Assembly: GCA_026129525.1 (NCBI GenBank)
Contig: JAHCHW010000002.1
Location: forward strand, 450,764-514,763
DNA: 64,000 bases
Direction: 5' to 3'
From: Chitinophagales bacterium
GTDB lineage: Bacteria > Bacteroidota > Bacteroidia > Chitinophagales > LD1
Part shown: positions 9,776 to 19,132 of the stretch, piece after piece
How the letters are laid out: each line of letters begins with the position of its first letter
Numbering within the stretch: position 1 is the first letter of the stretch
Notes under the pieces: model-generated
Seen by the model: the letters and a program-made list of their open reading frames with translations, nothing else
Told to the model about the DNA's origin: nothing
Database searches by the model: none
Translations under genes and position numbers: made by a program

Positions 9776-10936
9776 ATGTTGTTTAAAGAAGTTATAGGCC
9801 ATGAAGAACTCAAAAGAAAGTTTACAGGAATGTTGCATTCCGGAAAGTTTCCTCATGCCGTTATGCTAACCGGACCTACAGGCAATGGCGGTTTGCCCTT
9901 AGCGCTGGCAATTGCCCAATATCTGCAATGCGAAAACCGCAATGAAAACGATGCCTGTGGTGAATGTGCCTCGTGCATTAAATGTACAAAGTTTATTCAT
10001 CCCGATGTTTATTTCACCTTTCCGGTTGTAACGTCCGAAAAGAAAAAAAGTCCGCCCGTAAGTGCCGATTCTGTAAAAGAATGGCGTGCGGCATTGTCCG
10101 AAAATCCGTACTTGAACTACAACGACTGGATGCAGACAATAAATGCCGAAAACAAACAAGGCAATATAACTGCCGATGAGTGCCGGCAAATTATTCAGCA
10201 TCTTAGTCTCAAAACTTTCGAGTCGGCTTATAAGGTACAAATAATATGGTTAGCCGAGTTTTTGGGAAACGAAGGGAACATATTGCTTAAGCTGATTGAA
10301 GAGCCACCGGCCAATACTGTGTTTATACTTATTGTAGAGAATGTAGAGTTTGTGCTGAACACAATTCTATCACGAACACAGCAGGTAAAAATTAATCCCA
10401 TTGAGGAAGATGCATTAGCTGCAGCATTAATGAAAGATGCTCCAATAGATATCGCTGCCGCTAAACGAATAGCGCGCATTGCCGATGGCAACTTTGATAC
10501 TGCCATGCGTATAGCTGCCGGTGAAGAAAACCTAAACGACCGCTTATTGCATAAGTGGCTCGTAAACTGCTTTAATCTGAAATTAAAACCTTCGGGCGGA
10601 ACAGCCCAAACGTTGAGCGAATGGATTGAGGACATTGCAAAAGCCGGTCGCGAAAACCAAAAAATATTTTTGAAGTATGCGCTGTTTTTTCTGCGCGAAT
10701 GTTCGTTGATTTCCATTGCCGGAGAATCTGGAAAATTAGATGGAGAGGAGCTAAAATTCGCCAAAGGACTTTCAGCAAAGTTAAATGTGGAGCAATTGGA
10801 AACGCTTTCCAAAATATTCAACAACATGTATTACCACGTTGAGCGCAATGCCAATCCAAAAATTCTTTTTATGAGCAATTCGTTTAAGATTGCTTCGGTA
10901 TTCAGCAACGAATATGTTGAGAGCGCCAATGCGTAG
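9776..10936 (+). CDS. holB: DNA polymerase III subunit delta'
   Basis: A 386-residue clamp-loader subunit. It has the AAA+ core with a P-loop-like HAVMLTGPTGNGGLPLA (about residue 27) that departs from the canonical GxxGxGKT: the lysine is missing, consistent with the non-hydrolysing role of delta'. A four-cysteine zinc module follows (CGECASCIKC, about residues 61-70). The sensor-like LLKLIEEPPANTVFILI is typical of delta'. It forms the clamp loader with gamma/tau and delta subunits. It is convergent with the cytochrome gene at 10937, the stop codons being adjacent. Confidence 0.88.
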   Translation: MLFKEVIGHEELKRKFTGMLHSGKFPHAVMLTGPTGNGGLPLALAIAQYLQCENRNENDACGECASCIKCTKFIHPDVYFTFPVVTSEKKKSPPVSADSVKEWRAALSENPYLNYNDWMQTINAENKQGNITADECRQIIQHLSLKTFESAYKVQIIWLAEFLGNEGNILLKLIEEPPANTVFILIVENVEFVLNTILSRTQQVKINPIEEDALAAALMKDAPIDIAAAKRIARIADGNFDTAMRIAAGEENLNDRLLHKWLVNCFNLKLKPSGGTAQTLSEWIEDIAKAGRENQKIFLKYALFFLRECSLISIAGESGKLDGEELKFAKGLSAKLNVEQLETLSKIFNNMYYHVERNANPKILFMSNSFKIASVFSNEYVESANA

Positions 10937-11920
10937 CTACTTAGGCGCTTTTTCATCAGGCGCATAAACTGTTTTCTCAATTTTATTGGCAACAGGTTTT
11001 GTGGTTTGCAAAAAGCGATAAAGCGCTTTCAGGTCGGTTTCATCCATCCTTGAAAATGCCCCCCATGGCATAGGTGTAGTTTTGTGAATTCTGCCGGCAC
11101 CAAATCTGGCAACAAATGCATCCTCTGTCCATTTTGCTATAGCACTTGTTGTTTTATCGCTTGTAATATTAGGCGACACAAAAACATATCCTTCCGAAAA
11201 AGCATCGGGCCCAAATTTTTCACCGCCTGCAAAATCTTCGCCTACAAACTTGCCCGTGTTAGGGTCCATTTTTGTGTGACATCCACGGCAATTAGCAATG
11301 TTAAATGCCAAGTATTTTCCGTATTCGGCAGTAGAATCTTTCAGCATTGTTTTTGGCGGAGTATTTTTTGCCCCTTCGGGTTTTAAAATTCCGAACGCCA
11401 AAAGAGCCTTTGCCATAAAATCGTACTCGGTGGGTTTAACTGCATTTTTTACAGGTTCTTGCGAGCGTAAAAACGAAATAATTGCGGCAAGGTCGTCATC
11501 GCTCATTTCCTGAAAAGGCATAAAGGGCATAATAACGCGTCCATCGCTGCCAACCGCATGGCGTAGTGTGCGGGCAATTTCTCCATCGCTTAGTTTTCCT
11601 ATACCCGTTTCGCCATCGGGGGTTATATTAGGTGCACGAAAAACACCAAAACCCGGAAAAGCCAACTCCCATCCTCCGCTCAATGGTATCTCTAAACCAT
11701 TCTCCACCTCCATTATTTTATCCATTGGCACATGGCAGGTAACGCAGTGTGCAGGACCAAAAGCCAAATATTTGCCCCGCGCAATAATAGCCGAATCGCT
11801 GCTTGACTGAATTTCGGGATAAGGGGCATCATACTTTTTGTTCCATGCCAGAAAAACATAGAAAACGAGCACTATCAACAGCAAGGCAATACCTGCCAAA
11901 ATTCTTAGTATTAGTTTCAT
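10937..11920 (-). CDS. Membrane-anchored dihaem cytochrome c
   Basis: A 327-residue protein with an N-terminal membrane anchor (residues 5-26, LRILAGIALLLIVLVFYVFLA) and two cytochrome c domains, each with a CxxCH haem-binding motif: CVTCH (about residue 58) and CRGCH (about residue 210). Methionine axial-ligand candidates occur downstream of each (for example MPFMPFQEM). It is probably periplasmic and membrane-tethered, passing electrons in respiration or to a partner dehydrogenase. No terminal-oxidase or dehydrogenase genes flank it. Confidence 0.87.
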   Translation of the reverse strand: MKLILRILAGIALLLIVLVFYVFLAWNKKYDAPYPEIQSSSDSAIIARGKYLAFGPAHCVTCHVPMDKIMEVENGLEIPLSGGWELAFPGFGVFRAPNITPDGETGIGKLSDGEIARTLRHAVGSDGRVIMPFMPFQEMSDDDLAAIISFLRSQEPVKNAVKPTEYDFMAKALLAFGILKPEGAKNTPPKTMLKDSTAEYGKYLAFNIANCRGCHTKMDPNTGKFVGEDFAGGEKFGPDAFSEGYVFVSPNITSDKTTSAIAKWTEDAFVARFGAGRIHKTTPMPWGAFSRMDETDLKALYRFLQTTKPVANKIEKTVYAPDEKAPK

Positions 11921-12071
11921 GGTGTTTGGTGTTTCTTCAAAGATATATGTTAGCGTAAACTGTCAAAATTTTTGTTTTAAAGCCGTTTTGCGGCAGGTTA
12001 TCGCATTTCGTTTTTTAGTTTAGTTTCGTCCGGTTTAGAATATTCGTGAATCGCAATAAATTTTTGAGGAA

Positions 12072-13247
12072 ATGGGATGTGGTACCTGTACAACGGCAAA
12101 AGACGGCATAGTTGCCGGATGCCAGCATAAAGGTGGGTGTAGTTCAGGCGGTTGTAACCGTATGAACGTGTTCAATTGGTTTGCCGACCTGCCGCTGTCG
12201 TTTAACGAAAACTTTAACATTGTTGAAGTTGCTTTTAAAAAAGGGGCACGCAAAGGATTTTACCGAAACGCACAAAACCTCGATTTGTATAAAGGTCAAT
12301 TAGTAGTTGTTGAAGCCGCACAAGGATACGATGTGGGCGAAGTGAGCTTGCAGGGCGAGTTGGTAAAAGCCCAAATGAAGAAGCGGAAAATAAGTGAGCG
12401 TGATGATACCATTCGCAACTTGCTGCGTGTTGCCAACGAAGCTGATATCAATACTCATCTCGACATCCGCAACAAAGAGCAGGAAATCATGGTGCGTGCC
12501 CGTGCTATTGCCCGCTCACTTAATTTGGAAATGAAAATTGGTGATATTGAATTTCAGGGCGACAACAAAAAGGTAACCGTTTACTATACTGCCGAAGATC
12601 GTGTTGATTTTCGTGAATTGGTAAAAGTGTATGCACGAGAGTTTAAGGTAAAGATTGAAATGAGGCAGATAGGTGCGCGGCAGGAAGCCGCCCGTATAGG
12701 AGGAGTTGGCACCTGCGGCAGAGAGTTATGTTGCTCTACATGGTTAGGCGATTTTAAATCGGTTACTACACAGGCGGTACGGTATCAGAACCTTTCCATT
12801 AATACCGATAAAATGAGCGGGCAATGTGGTAGATTAAAATGCTGCCTCAATTATGAGTTAGACACTTACAACGATGCACTACGCAGTTTTCCGAAACAGA
12901 CCGATAAGATTGAAACAGAAGAAGGCATAGCATGGCTTCGCAAAACAGAAATTTTGAAACAGCAATTGGTGTATGAATACGAGCACCAAAAGGGCGTATT
13001 CTATAAGTTGAGTGTGAATGATGCCAAAGAATTGCTTTGGATGAACAAAGCAAATAAGAAACCTAAGAGCCTGCACGATTTTGCCATTGTGGAAGCAGAA
13101 AAAGTGGACGAATCGAAACATGAAGATTTGGTTGGGCAGGTAAGTTTAACTACGCTGGAAGAGAAAGAAAGACGCAAACGAAACAAGCAGCGCCATCAGC
13201 ACAAAAACAAGAACAAAGGCAAAGGTCGTGACAACAAAAAGAAATAG
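12072..13247 (+). CDS. PSP1 domain (RicT-like) protein
   Basis: A 391-residue protein with the PSP1 C-terminal domain, recognised by MRQIGARQEAARIGGVGTCG, then RELCCSTW and CGRLKCCLNYEL. It has an extra N-terminal cysteine cluster (MGCGTCTTAKDGIVAGC) and a lysine-rich C-terminal tail (KRRKNKQRHQHKNKNKGKG). In Bacillus, RicT (YaaT) works with RicA/RicF as a Fe-S containing complex affecting RNA processing. The Bacteroidota homologues are typically found directly before gldH, as here. Confidence 0.87.
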   Translation: MGCGTCTTAKDGIVAGCQHKGGCSSGGCNRMNVFNWFADLPLSFNENFNIVEVAFKKGARKGFYRNAQNLDLYKGQLVVVEAAQGYDVGEVSLQGELVKAQMKKRKISERDDTIRNLLRVANEADINTHLDIRNKEQEIMVRARAIARSLNLEMKIGDIEFQGDNKKVTVYYTAEDRVDFRELVKVYAREFKVKIEMRQIGARQEAARIGGVGTCGRELCCSTWLGDFKSVTTQAVRYQNLSINTDKMSGQCGRLKCCLNYELDTYNDALRSFPKQTDKIETEEGIAWLRKTEILKQQLVYEYEHQKGVFYKLSVNDAKELLWMNKANKKPKSLHDFAIVEAEKVDESKHEDLVGQVSLTTLEEKERRKRNKQRHQHKNKNKGKGRDNKKK

Positions 13248-13713
13248 TGCAGCACTTCTTTTACTGCTCTTCGCTGCTACAGTATTCCACTCCTGCGATA
13301 AAGCCCGGGTATTTGAGCGCAACGAGGAGATTAATAATCACTTGTGGGATTATGCCGATGTAAAAACTTTTGAGGCAGAAATCACCGATACATCGCTTAC
13401 CTACAACATTTATGTGAACGTCCGCCATTCGTTTCAGTTTGAGTGGCGCAACCTGTGGGTAGATATTGAAACGGTACTCCCTGATTCTACTTCGTTTCAC
13501 AAGCGCATCAACTTGCAACTTTCGGAACCTGACGGGCATTGGCTGGGTGATTGCTTAGGCGATAACTGCGATATGCAGAACCTTATTCAAAGCAACGCTT
13601 ATTTCCCTCAGCCGGGCAAATACATTTTTCGCCTCCGTCAAGATATGCGCGCCAATCCGCTTAGCTATGTAAACAGCATAGGCTTGCGGATAGAGAAATA
13701 CAGCGATAAGTAA
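13228..13713 (+). CDS. gldH: Gliding motility lipoprotein GldH
   Basis: A 161-residue lipoprotein overlapping the end of the PSP1 gene by 20 bases. The signal peptide ends in a lipobox with Cys (TVFHSCDK). The mature part, with WDYADVKTFEAEITDTS, NIYVNVRHSF and DGHWLGDCLGDNCD, matches the GldH pattern. In Flavobacterium GldH is needed for gliding and for stability of the motility apparatus. Its presence is one of the firmest signs that the organism belongs to the Bacteroidota, though many non-gliding members keep it. Confidence 0.87.
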   Translation: MTTKRNSAALLLLLFAATVFHSCDKARVFERNEEINNHLWDYADVKTFEAEITDTSLTYNIYVNVRHSFQFEWRNLWVDIETVLPDSTSFHKRINLQLSEPDGHWLGDCLGDNCDMQNLIQSNAYFPQPGKYIFRLRQDMRANPLSYVNSIGLRIEKYSDK

Positions 13714-13983
13714 GCCGGCTCTGTTTTTTTCTATTACTTCCCCTGTTTTGCTCAAGTTTCTTTACCATATTTTATGGAATACTCAACTCATTTCATCTGA
13801 TAATGGAAACGAAAACAAACAAATGAATTTCTGTTTATGAGTAACTCATTTACCTCACACCTTATCCGAAGTCCCTAACAACCAAGAATTAACATAATTT
13901 TTCGGCAATGCCGGGTTTAAAATTTTTTTAAATTATCGCTTTTAGTATTTTGCATTTAATTGTCTAACCAAAAAACAAACACC

Positions 13984-14391
13984 ATGAAAAAAATCAAAGT
14001 TTTCGCTCTTGCTTTATTGATTGGAGCAACAGCAACCGTTTCAGCTCAGGAAAAGGGCGGAACAGAAACCAAAGTTTCAGAATTTAAAGAAGGCAGTAAA
14101 CTGTCCCAATCTGAAATAGGTTTCCTGGATTTAGTAAACAACGGAACTGACAGCAAACACCGTGGCGGCTCTACTGCAACAGAAGTAAAGTTCGAAAAGA
14201 AAACCTTTAAAGCAGGCGATGTGTTAACCAAAGCCGATGTAAAATTGTTGAACGATGCCGTTAAAGCATACAACGACAAAAACAAGGACATCGTTAGCAA
14301 AGAGCCTAAAAAAGATGGCGCTAAATCGCGTGGTTGTTATTATGTGTGTTGGTATTACTATGCCGGCTACTATTACTACTACTGCTGCTAA
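13984..14391 (+). CDS. Secreted protein with Tyr/Cys-rich tail
   Basis: An open frame begins at 13960, but the ATG at 13984 starts a textbook signal peptide (MKKIKVFALALLIGATATVSAQ) and gives 135 residues. The mature part is hydrophilic and lysine/aspartate-rich with two similar blocks, KVSEFKEGSKLSQSEIGFLD and KFEKKTFKAGDVLTKADVKLL. The final 18 residues, after AKSRG, are CYYVCWYYYAGYYYYYCC: ten tyrosines and four cysteines. I do not recognise the family. A strong hairpin terminator follows at 14412. The tail could be a surface-adhesive or cross-linking segment; this is inference only. Confidence 0.75.
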   Translation: MKKIKVFALALLIGATATVSAQEKGGTETKVSEFKEGSKLSQSEIGFLDLVNNGTDSKHRGGSTATEVKFEKKTFKAGDVLTKADVKLLNDAVKAYNDKNKDIVSKEPKKDGAKSRGCYYVCWYYYAGYYYYYCC

Positions 14392-14411
14392 TCAGATTAG
14401 AAGTTAAACTC

Positions 14412-14442
14412 AAACAGCCGCCTCAAAAGGGCGGCTGTTTTG
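14412..14442 (+). terminator. Rho-independent terminator
   Basis: A perfect 11-bp inverted repeat (AAACAGCCGCC at 14412-14422, GGCGGCTGTTT at 14430-14440) with a 7-base loop ending in a short T run, 20 bases after the Tyr/Cys-tail gene stop codon. Confidence 0.9.
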
Positions 14443-14549
14443 CTTTAGAACATGTAATAAAAAAAGGCTGTCTTAATCAGAAACCTACCCTTACAGCCAT
14501 TAGTTGGGGGATTTTATAATATCAAATTGACGGGATAGTCTTAAGCCCC

Positions 14550-15881
14550 CTAATTCACCGAAATCCAATAACCTGCCGCAAAACCGGCAAACAACAACAC
14601 TGAGTAAACAACATGAAGTAACACAGGTATGTAACGCTGTGGCGCAATACCGAATTTGAAGTAGTTTACCGCCATCAGAAACATCTTATCGCTGCAAAAA
14701 GCTACAAATGTGGCCATGGCAATACCGAGCAAGCCGAACTTTGCTGCCATCCACAAGCTTAACGATACATTTACCGTAATTTCAATTACCGATGAGGCTA
14801 ACAGAAAACCGCTTTGCCGCATTCCCATAAGTATGGTTTGCGGAAACAATAAGCGAGGCACTATAAGCAACAGATAAATGTTGAAGATAAAGGCGCTGTA
14901 AATAAAACTTTCGCTGAATACATATTGAAACAAGAAGTGGCTCGTAAGCATCAGGGCTATAGAAAGCGGAAAAAACAAATGCATTAACCGTGCGCTCTTG
15001 CGTTTAATTTCTTCCAACCCTTCAGTTAAATCAGCCGATACTACCGCAATCATAGCCGTGCTGAACGTATTGGCAACAATCAACAACACCGGCAATTCTT
15101 TGGCACCGTAGCGATAAACGGCAAATGCTACATCGTCAAATTTCTTTTTTACAATCAACCCGTCAATGTATTCCGATGAGCCGCTAACCAAAATGGAAAG
15201 CATTAAGGGCAACGATACTTTAAGGTTGGTAAATTGCAGCGCAACATTCACTCGTAAACTTCCCATCTGTTGAATCAGAAAAAACGTTACCACAATTTTA
15301 AGTAAAGCAACCGCCACTAATCCGTAAAAAGTGTATACAATGTTATAACCTAAAGCAACCGGAATTAACACTACACAAAGCGTTACAACCGAAGAAAGCA
15401 GAGCATAAACTACAATTACTTTTTTGCGGTTGCTGAGGTAAAGAATGTATTCTATTAAAAACGAAGGGCTGTTGGCAACAAGGTAAATCACTACCGGTTT
15501 TACAAAGGTTCCTGCGTTTTGTTTGTTGAGAAAGGAGAATAGGTTGTTCGAAAAAATGAAGAACAACACACCAGCTGCAACACCAAAAAACAACAGCGTT
15601 AAAAAAGCGTTGAAGAAAATTTGCGAACGTTCAGCATTGTCAGCTTTGGGGTAAATGCTCAACATGGTATTGATAATGCCGCTTACCCAAAAAAAACTGA
15701 GCATGCTACTCACCATTAAAAAAGTTTCAAACTCTCCTATTGCCGACTGCGGCAATTGCATTTTGGCAAAGCCTATACTGGCTGCTATAAATGTGCCATA
15801 GCGGATAAGTTGATATAACTGTAGTCCTGTTAGATTACTGAAAGAAAAAATGCGCTTTTGCCACCCGGTTTTATCGCTCAT
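14550..15881 (-). CDS. Polysaccharide flippase-like membrane protein
   Basis: A 443-residue protein with about 12 hydrophobic helices spread over its whole length, in the pattern of the oligosaccharide flippase / MATE-like superfamily (Wzx-type). Features include GTFIAASIGFAKMQLPQSAIGEFE at the N-terminus and VPRLLFPQTILMGMRQSGFLLASS in the C-terminal half. It likely moves a lipid-linked saccharide across the inner membrane. No glycosyltransferase cluster surrounds it, so the cargo is unknown. It is divergent from the gene at 15948. Confidence 0.75.
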   Translation of the reverse strand: MSDKTGWQKRIFSFSNLTGLQLYQLIRYGTFIAASIGFAKMQLPQSAIGEFETFLMVSSMLSFFWVSGIINTMLSIYPKADNAERSQIFFNAFLTLLFFGVAAGVLFFIFSNNLFSFLNKQNAGTFVKPVVIYLVANSPSFLIEYILYLSNRKKVIVVYALLSSVVTLCVVLIPVALGYNIVYTFYGLVAVALLKIVVTFFLIQQMGSLRVNVALQFTNLKVSLPLMLSILVSGSSEYIDGLIVKKKFDDVAFAVYRYGAKELPVLLIVANTFSTAMIAVVSADLTEGLEEIKRKSARLMHLFFPLSIALMLTSHFLFQYVFSESFIYSAFIFNIYLLLIVPRLLFPQTILMGMRQSGFLLASSVIEITVNVSLSLWMAAKFGLLGIAMATFVAFCSDKMFLMAVNYFKFGIAPQRYIPVLLHVVYSVLLFAGFAAGYWISVN

Positions 15882-15947
15882 TAAACAATGTTAAGGAGTT
15901 ATTCAAAGGTAGAAATTAAAGCATACCTTCGCTTAAAAGTTACACGC

Positions 15948-16733
15948 ATGATACACCGCTTCTCTTATTTACTCGCACTCTTCACCGTTTCATTTATTGC
16001 TTACAGTTTTTCGAACGAGAAGGAAAAGCCTCTTCAGGAGAAAAACGGATTGAAGTTGTATGAGATGAAAGGCTCTCCCGAATTTCCCGAAGCAGGTATA
16101 AAGTTAGTAAGCACACCGCCTGCCACTCCCGGTAAAGCAACATTTCAATTCGAGGTTTCAGATTTTAAGCTGGGGATACAAACAACCGATGCCGAACAAA
16201 AACTTTGCGCCAATTCTTCGAAGGGGCAACACATTCATTTCATCATGGATAACCAGCCTTACTTCGCTTCGTACGAATCATCAGTTGAATGGGATGTAAA
16301 AAACGGACATCATGTGTTGTTGGCATTTCTTTCGCGCTCTTACCATGAAAGCGTAAAAACAACAAAGGCTTTTGTGTTGAAGGAGTTTAGAGTTGGAGAA
16401 GATGCTAAAGATAACTTTGATGAAACCGCTCCGCATTTGTTTTACAGCCGTCCTAAAGGTGAGTACATTGGCGATAGCGAAGTCCAACGCCTTATGATTG
16501 ACTTTTACCTGCTCAATTGCACCCTCTCCGAAAAAGGGTACAAAGTAAGAGCCACAGTAAATGGAACAGAATTTACGCTTACCAAGTGGGCACCTTATTA
16601 TATTGAAGGATTGCCCTTGGGGGATGTAAAAGTAAAACTGGAATTGCTCGATAAAAAGGGCAATCTCGTGCAATCGCCTTTCAATGGAGCGGAGCGCACT
16701 GTATCGCTCAAAACTGAGCCGTTTAAGAAATAG
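15948..16733 (+). CDS. Secreted hypothetical protein
   Basis: The frame is open from 15888, but the ATG at 15948 begins a signal-type sequence (MIHRFSYLLALFTVSFIAYSF) and is preferred, giving 261 residues. The mature part starts with charged residues and has beta-rich sequence throughout; HHVLLAFLSRSYHESVK and FYSRPKGEYIG resemble a conserved Bacteroidota exported family of unknown role. The second half (VRATVNGTEFTLTKW) looks like a small Ig-like or beta-sandwich domain. No catalytic motif is visible. Confidence 0.72.
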   Translation: MIHRFSYLLALFTVSFIAYSFSNEKEKPLQEKNGLKLYEMKGSPEFPEAGIKLVSTPPATPGKATFQFEVSDFKLGIQTTDAEQKLCANSSKGQHIHFIMDNQPYFASYESSVEWDVKNGHHVLLAFLSRSYHESVKTTKAFVLKEFRVGEDAKDNFDETAPHLFYSRPKGEYIGDSEVQRLMIDFYLLNCTLSEKGYKVRATVNGTEFTLTKWAPYYIEGLPLGDVKVKLELLDKKGNLVQSPFNGAERTVSLKTEPFKK

Positions 16734-16739
16734 CTACCG

Positions 16740-18053
16740 TTACTTTTCTCTAAAGAAAATATTCATTGGCACCCCGTTAAACTCAAAGTTTTCGCGGAGT
16801 TTGTTTTCTAAGTAATTGCGGTACGATTCGCGGATGTATTTAGGATGATTGCTGAAAAAAGCAAATGCCGGAGAACGGGTGGGCAACTGCGTTACATATT
16901 TTATAGAAACCAATTTGCCGTCAGTAGCAGGCGGGCGGTATTGCTCAATGGCTTTCAGCATTACTTCGTTCAACTGCGATGTGGGAATCTTGCGCTGCAT
17001 GTTTTCGTACACCTTCTCAATAGTTTCCAGCACCCGGAAAATGCGCTGCTTTTCAATAGCCGACATAAACACAATAGGCACATCGTTAAACGGTGCCAAC
17101 TTCGATTTTAAAGCTGCTTCAAAATCGCGGGCGGTGTTGGTGGTCTTTTCTATCAAATCCCATTTATTGACAGCCACTATAATGCCGCGATGTTTTTTCA
17201 CCGCCATTTTGTAAATAGAAAGGTCTTGATGAGTAATGCCTTTCGTGGCATCGAGCACTATAACGGCAATGTCCGCTTCGTCCAATGCTTTTACGGCACG
17301 TATTACCGAGTAGAACTCCAAATTCTCATGTACTTTCGATTTGCGTCTTATACCGGCAGTATCAATCAAAATAAATTGCTTGCCGAATTTGTTGTAGTGC
17401 GTATGAACCGAATCGCGGGTGGTGCCCGCAATATTAGTTACAATGTTCCTTTCTTCCCCCAATAATGAATTTACCAACGATGACTTTCCCACGTTCGGCT
17501 GACCAATGATACACACTTTTGGAATGTTGCTTTCAGCATCTTCCTCTTTTTGTGGTTCGTTGGGAATACGTTCAACAACCGCATCTAACAATTCGCCCGT
17601 GCCCGAGCCTGTCATGGAGGCAATAAAAAATACATTGTCTATTCCGAGGCTGTAAAACTCATTGGCATCGTATCTGCGTTCAATGTTGTCCACCTTGTTT
17701 ACCACCAGAAAAACATTTTTCTGCGATTTCCGCAAAATGTTGGCAAACTCATCATCCAAATCGGTAATACCAGTAGCAGCATCCACCATAAACAACAGCA
17801 GCGATGCTTCTTCGATGGCAATAAGCGCCTGCTCGCGGATGTGTTTTTCAAAAACTTCTTCGGAGCGGGGCACAAAACCTCCTGTATCAATTACGTTGAA
17901 CTTTTTTCCGCCCCATTCGCTCTCGCCATATATGCGGTCGCGGGTTACCCCGCTTACATCATCTATAATAGATTTCTTTTCACCGATTAAACGGTTGAAT
18001 AAAGTACTCTTTCCTACGTTGGGTCTGCCTACTATGGCTACTGTAAAACTCAT
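16740..18053 (-). CDS. der: Ribosome biogenesis GTPase Der (EngA)
   Basis: A 437-residue protein with two tandem GTPase domains and a C-terminal KH-like domain. G1 motifs are GRPNVGKST (about residue 8) and GQPNVGKSS (about residue 184); G3 motifs are DTGG and DTAGI; G4 motifs are NKVD and NKWD. This double-GTPase arrangement is unique to Der, which acts in 50S subunit maturation. It is directly downstream of era on the same strand (9-base gap), forming a GTPase pair. Confidence 0.97.
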   Translation of the reverse strand: MSFTVAIVGRPNVGKSTLFNRLIGEKKSIIDDVSGVTRDRIYGESEWGGKKFNVIDTGGFVPRSEEVFEKHIREQALIAIEEASLLLFMVDAATGITDLDDEFANILRKSQKNVFLVVNKVDNIERRYDANEFYSLGIDNVFFIASMTGSGTGELLDAVVERIPNEPQKEEDAESNIPKVCIIGQPNVGKSSLVNSLLGEERNIVTNIAGTTRDSVHTHYNKFGKQFILIDTAGIRRKSKVHENLEFYSVIRAVKALDEADIAVIVLDATKGITHQDLSIYKMAVKKHRGIIVAVNKWDLIEKTTNTARDFEAALKSKLAPFNDVPIVFMSAIEKQRIFRVLETIEKVYENMQRKIPTSQLNEVMLKAIEQYRPPATDGKLVSIKYVTQLPTRSPAFAFFSNHPKYIRESYRNYLENKLRENFEFNGVPMNIFFREK

Positions 18054-18062
18054 ATTGTTTGG

Positions 18063-18947
18063 TTACGGCTTATAGCCGAAATTTTTAAGCGTGTGCTCGC
18101 TGTTACGCCACTTTTCTTTCACTTTTACCACTAACTCCAAATGCACTTTCTTTTCAATAAATTTTTCAATATCGGCACGTGCCTGTGTTCCCGTTTTCTT
18201 CAGCGAACTGCCGCCATCGCCAATCAATATTCCTTTTTGCGATTCGCGCTCCACATAAATAACACATTTTATGCGGTCTAACTTTTCCCCCTCCTTATAT
18301 TCTTCCACCTCTACCTGACAGGAGTAGGGAATCTCCTTCGTATAGTTCAGAAAAATTTTCTCGCGCACAATTTCCGCAACAAAGAAACGGAGGCTGCGGT
18401 CGGTAAGTTGGTCTTTGTCGTAATAAGCAGGTGATGCGGGCAGCAATGCCACAATTTTTTTAATTACTTTTTTAGCGCTTATACCCGATGCAGCGGTAAG
18501 CGGAAGCACTTCACTTTTAGGGAAACGTGCTTTTAATTTGTTTAGCAACGCTTCTGTTTCTTCTTTGTTATAAAGGTCAATTTTGTTGAGTACCACAATA
18601 CTTGGTTGGCTGCTTGAGTTGACAATGCGCGTAAGAAACTCTTCATCCTCCTCTTTCTGGAATTTATCGGTAACAAACAGCAACACATCGGCATCCTGTA
18701 AAGCGCCTGATACAAATTCGTTCATGGAGTGTTGCAGTTTGTAGGCTGGTTGATTGATGTATCCGGGGGTATCGCTGAATACAATCTGAAAATCATCGCC
18801 ATTTACCATTCCCAAAATACGGTGGCGGGTGGTTTGCGCTTTGGGGGTTACTATGCTCATTTTCTCACCTACCAATTCGTTCATCAGTGTTGATTTGCCT
18901 ACGTTAGGCAAGCCTATAATATTTACAAAACCCGCTTTATGTGTCAT
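18063..18947 (-). CDS. era: GTPase Era
   Basis: A 294-residue protein with one GTPase domain (G1 GLPNVGKST at residue 12, G3 DTPG, G4 NKIDL) followed by a C-terminal KH RNA-binding domain containing GILIGDGGSSLKKTGTQARA. Era binds the 3' end of 16S rRNA and assists 30S maturation. It is transcribed with der and is divergent from the initiator tRNA gene. Confidence 0.96.
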   Translation of the reverse strand: MTHKAGFVNIIGLPNVGKSTLMNELVGEKMSIVTPKAQTTRHRILGMVNGDDFQIVFSDTPGYINQPAYKLQHSMNEFVSGALQDADVLLFVTDKFQKEEDEEFLTRIVNSSSQPSIVVLNKIDLYNKEETEALLNKLKARFPKSEVLPLTAASGISAKKVIKKIVALLPASPAYYDKDQLTDRSLRFFVAEIVREKIFLNYTKEIPYSCQVEVEEYKEGEKLDRIKCVIYVERESQKGILIGDGGSSLKKTGTQARADIEKFIEKKVHLELVVKVKEKWRNSEHTLKNFGYKP

Positions 18948-18976
18948 GGGAACAGTTGCTAAAATAGAAAACCAAC

Positions 18977-19006
18977 TTGCATTCCTTAAAATAAGGTCTA
19001 TATTTG
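18977..19006 (+). promoter_or_regulatory. Bacteroidota-type promoter of the initiator tRNA
   Basis: A -7 element TATATTTG at 18999-19006 matches the Bacteroidota consensus TAnnTTTG, with TTG at 18977-18979 at a 19-base spacing serving as the -33 element. It lies 11 bases before the tRNA 5' end. Confidence 0.75.
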
Positions 19007-19017
19007 CCGTCCCAAAT

Positions 19018-19090
<73 letters not shown>

Positions 19091-19096
19091 CACGCC

Positions 19097-19132
19097 AAAA
19101 CCCTTGTCAGCATTAGCTTTCAAGGGTTTTTA
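19097..19132 (+). terminator. Rho-independent terminator after tRNA-fMet
   Basis: A perfect 10-bp stem (AAAACCCTTG at 19097-19106, CAAGGGTTTT at 19121-19130) with a 14-base loop and trailing T residues, six bases after the tRNA. Confidence 0.85.

Noticed and set aside
10228..10827. 199-residue minus-strand frame inside holB
   Set aside because: It is the antisense shadow of the delta' gene, with no recognisable domain.
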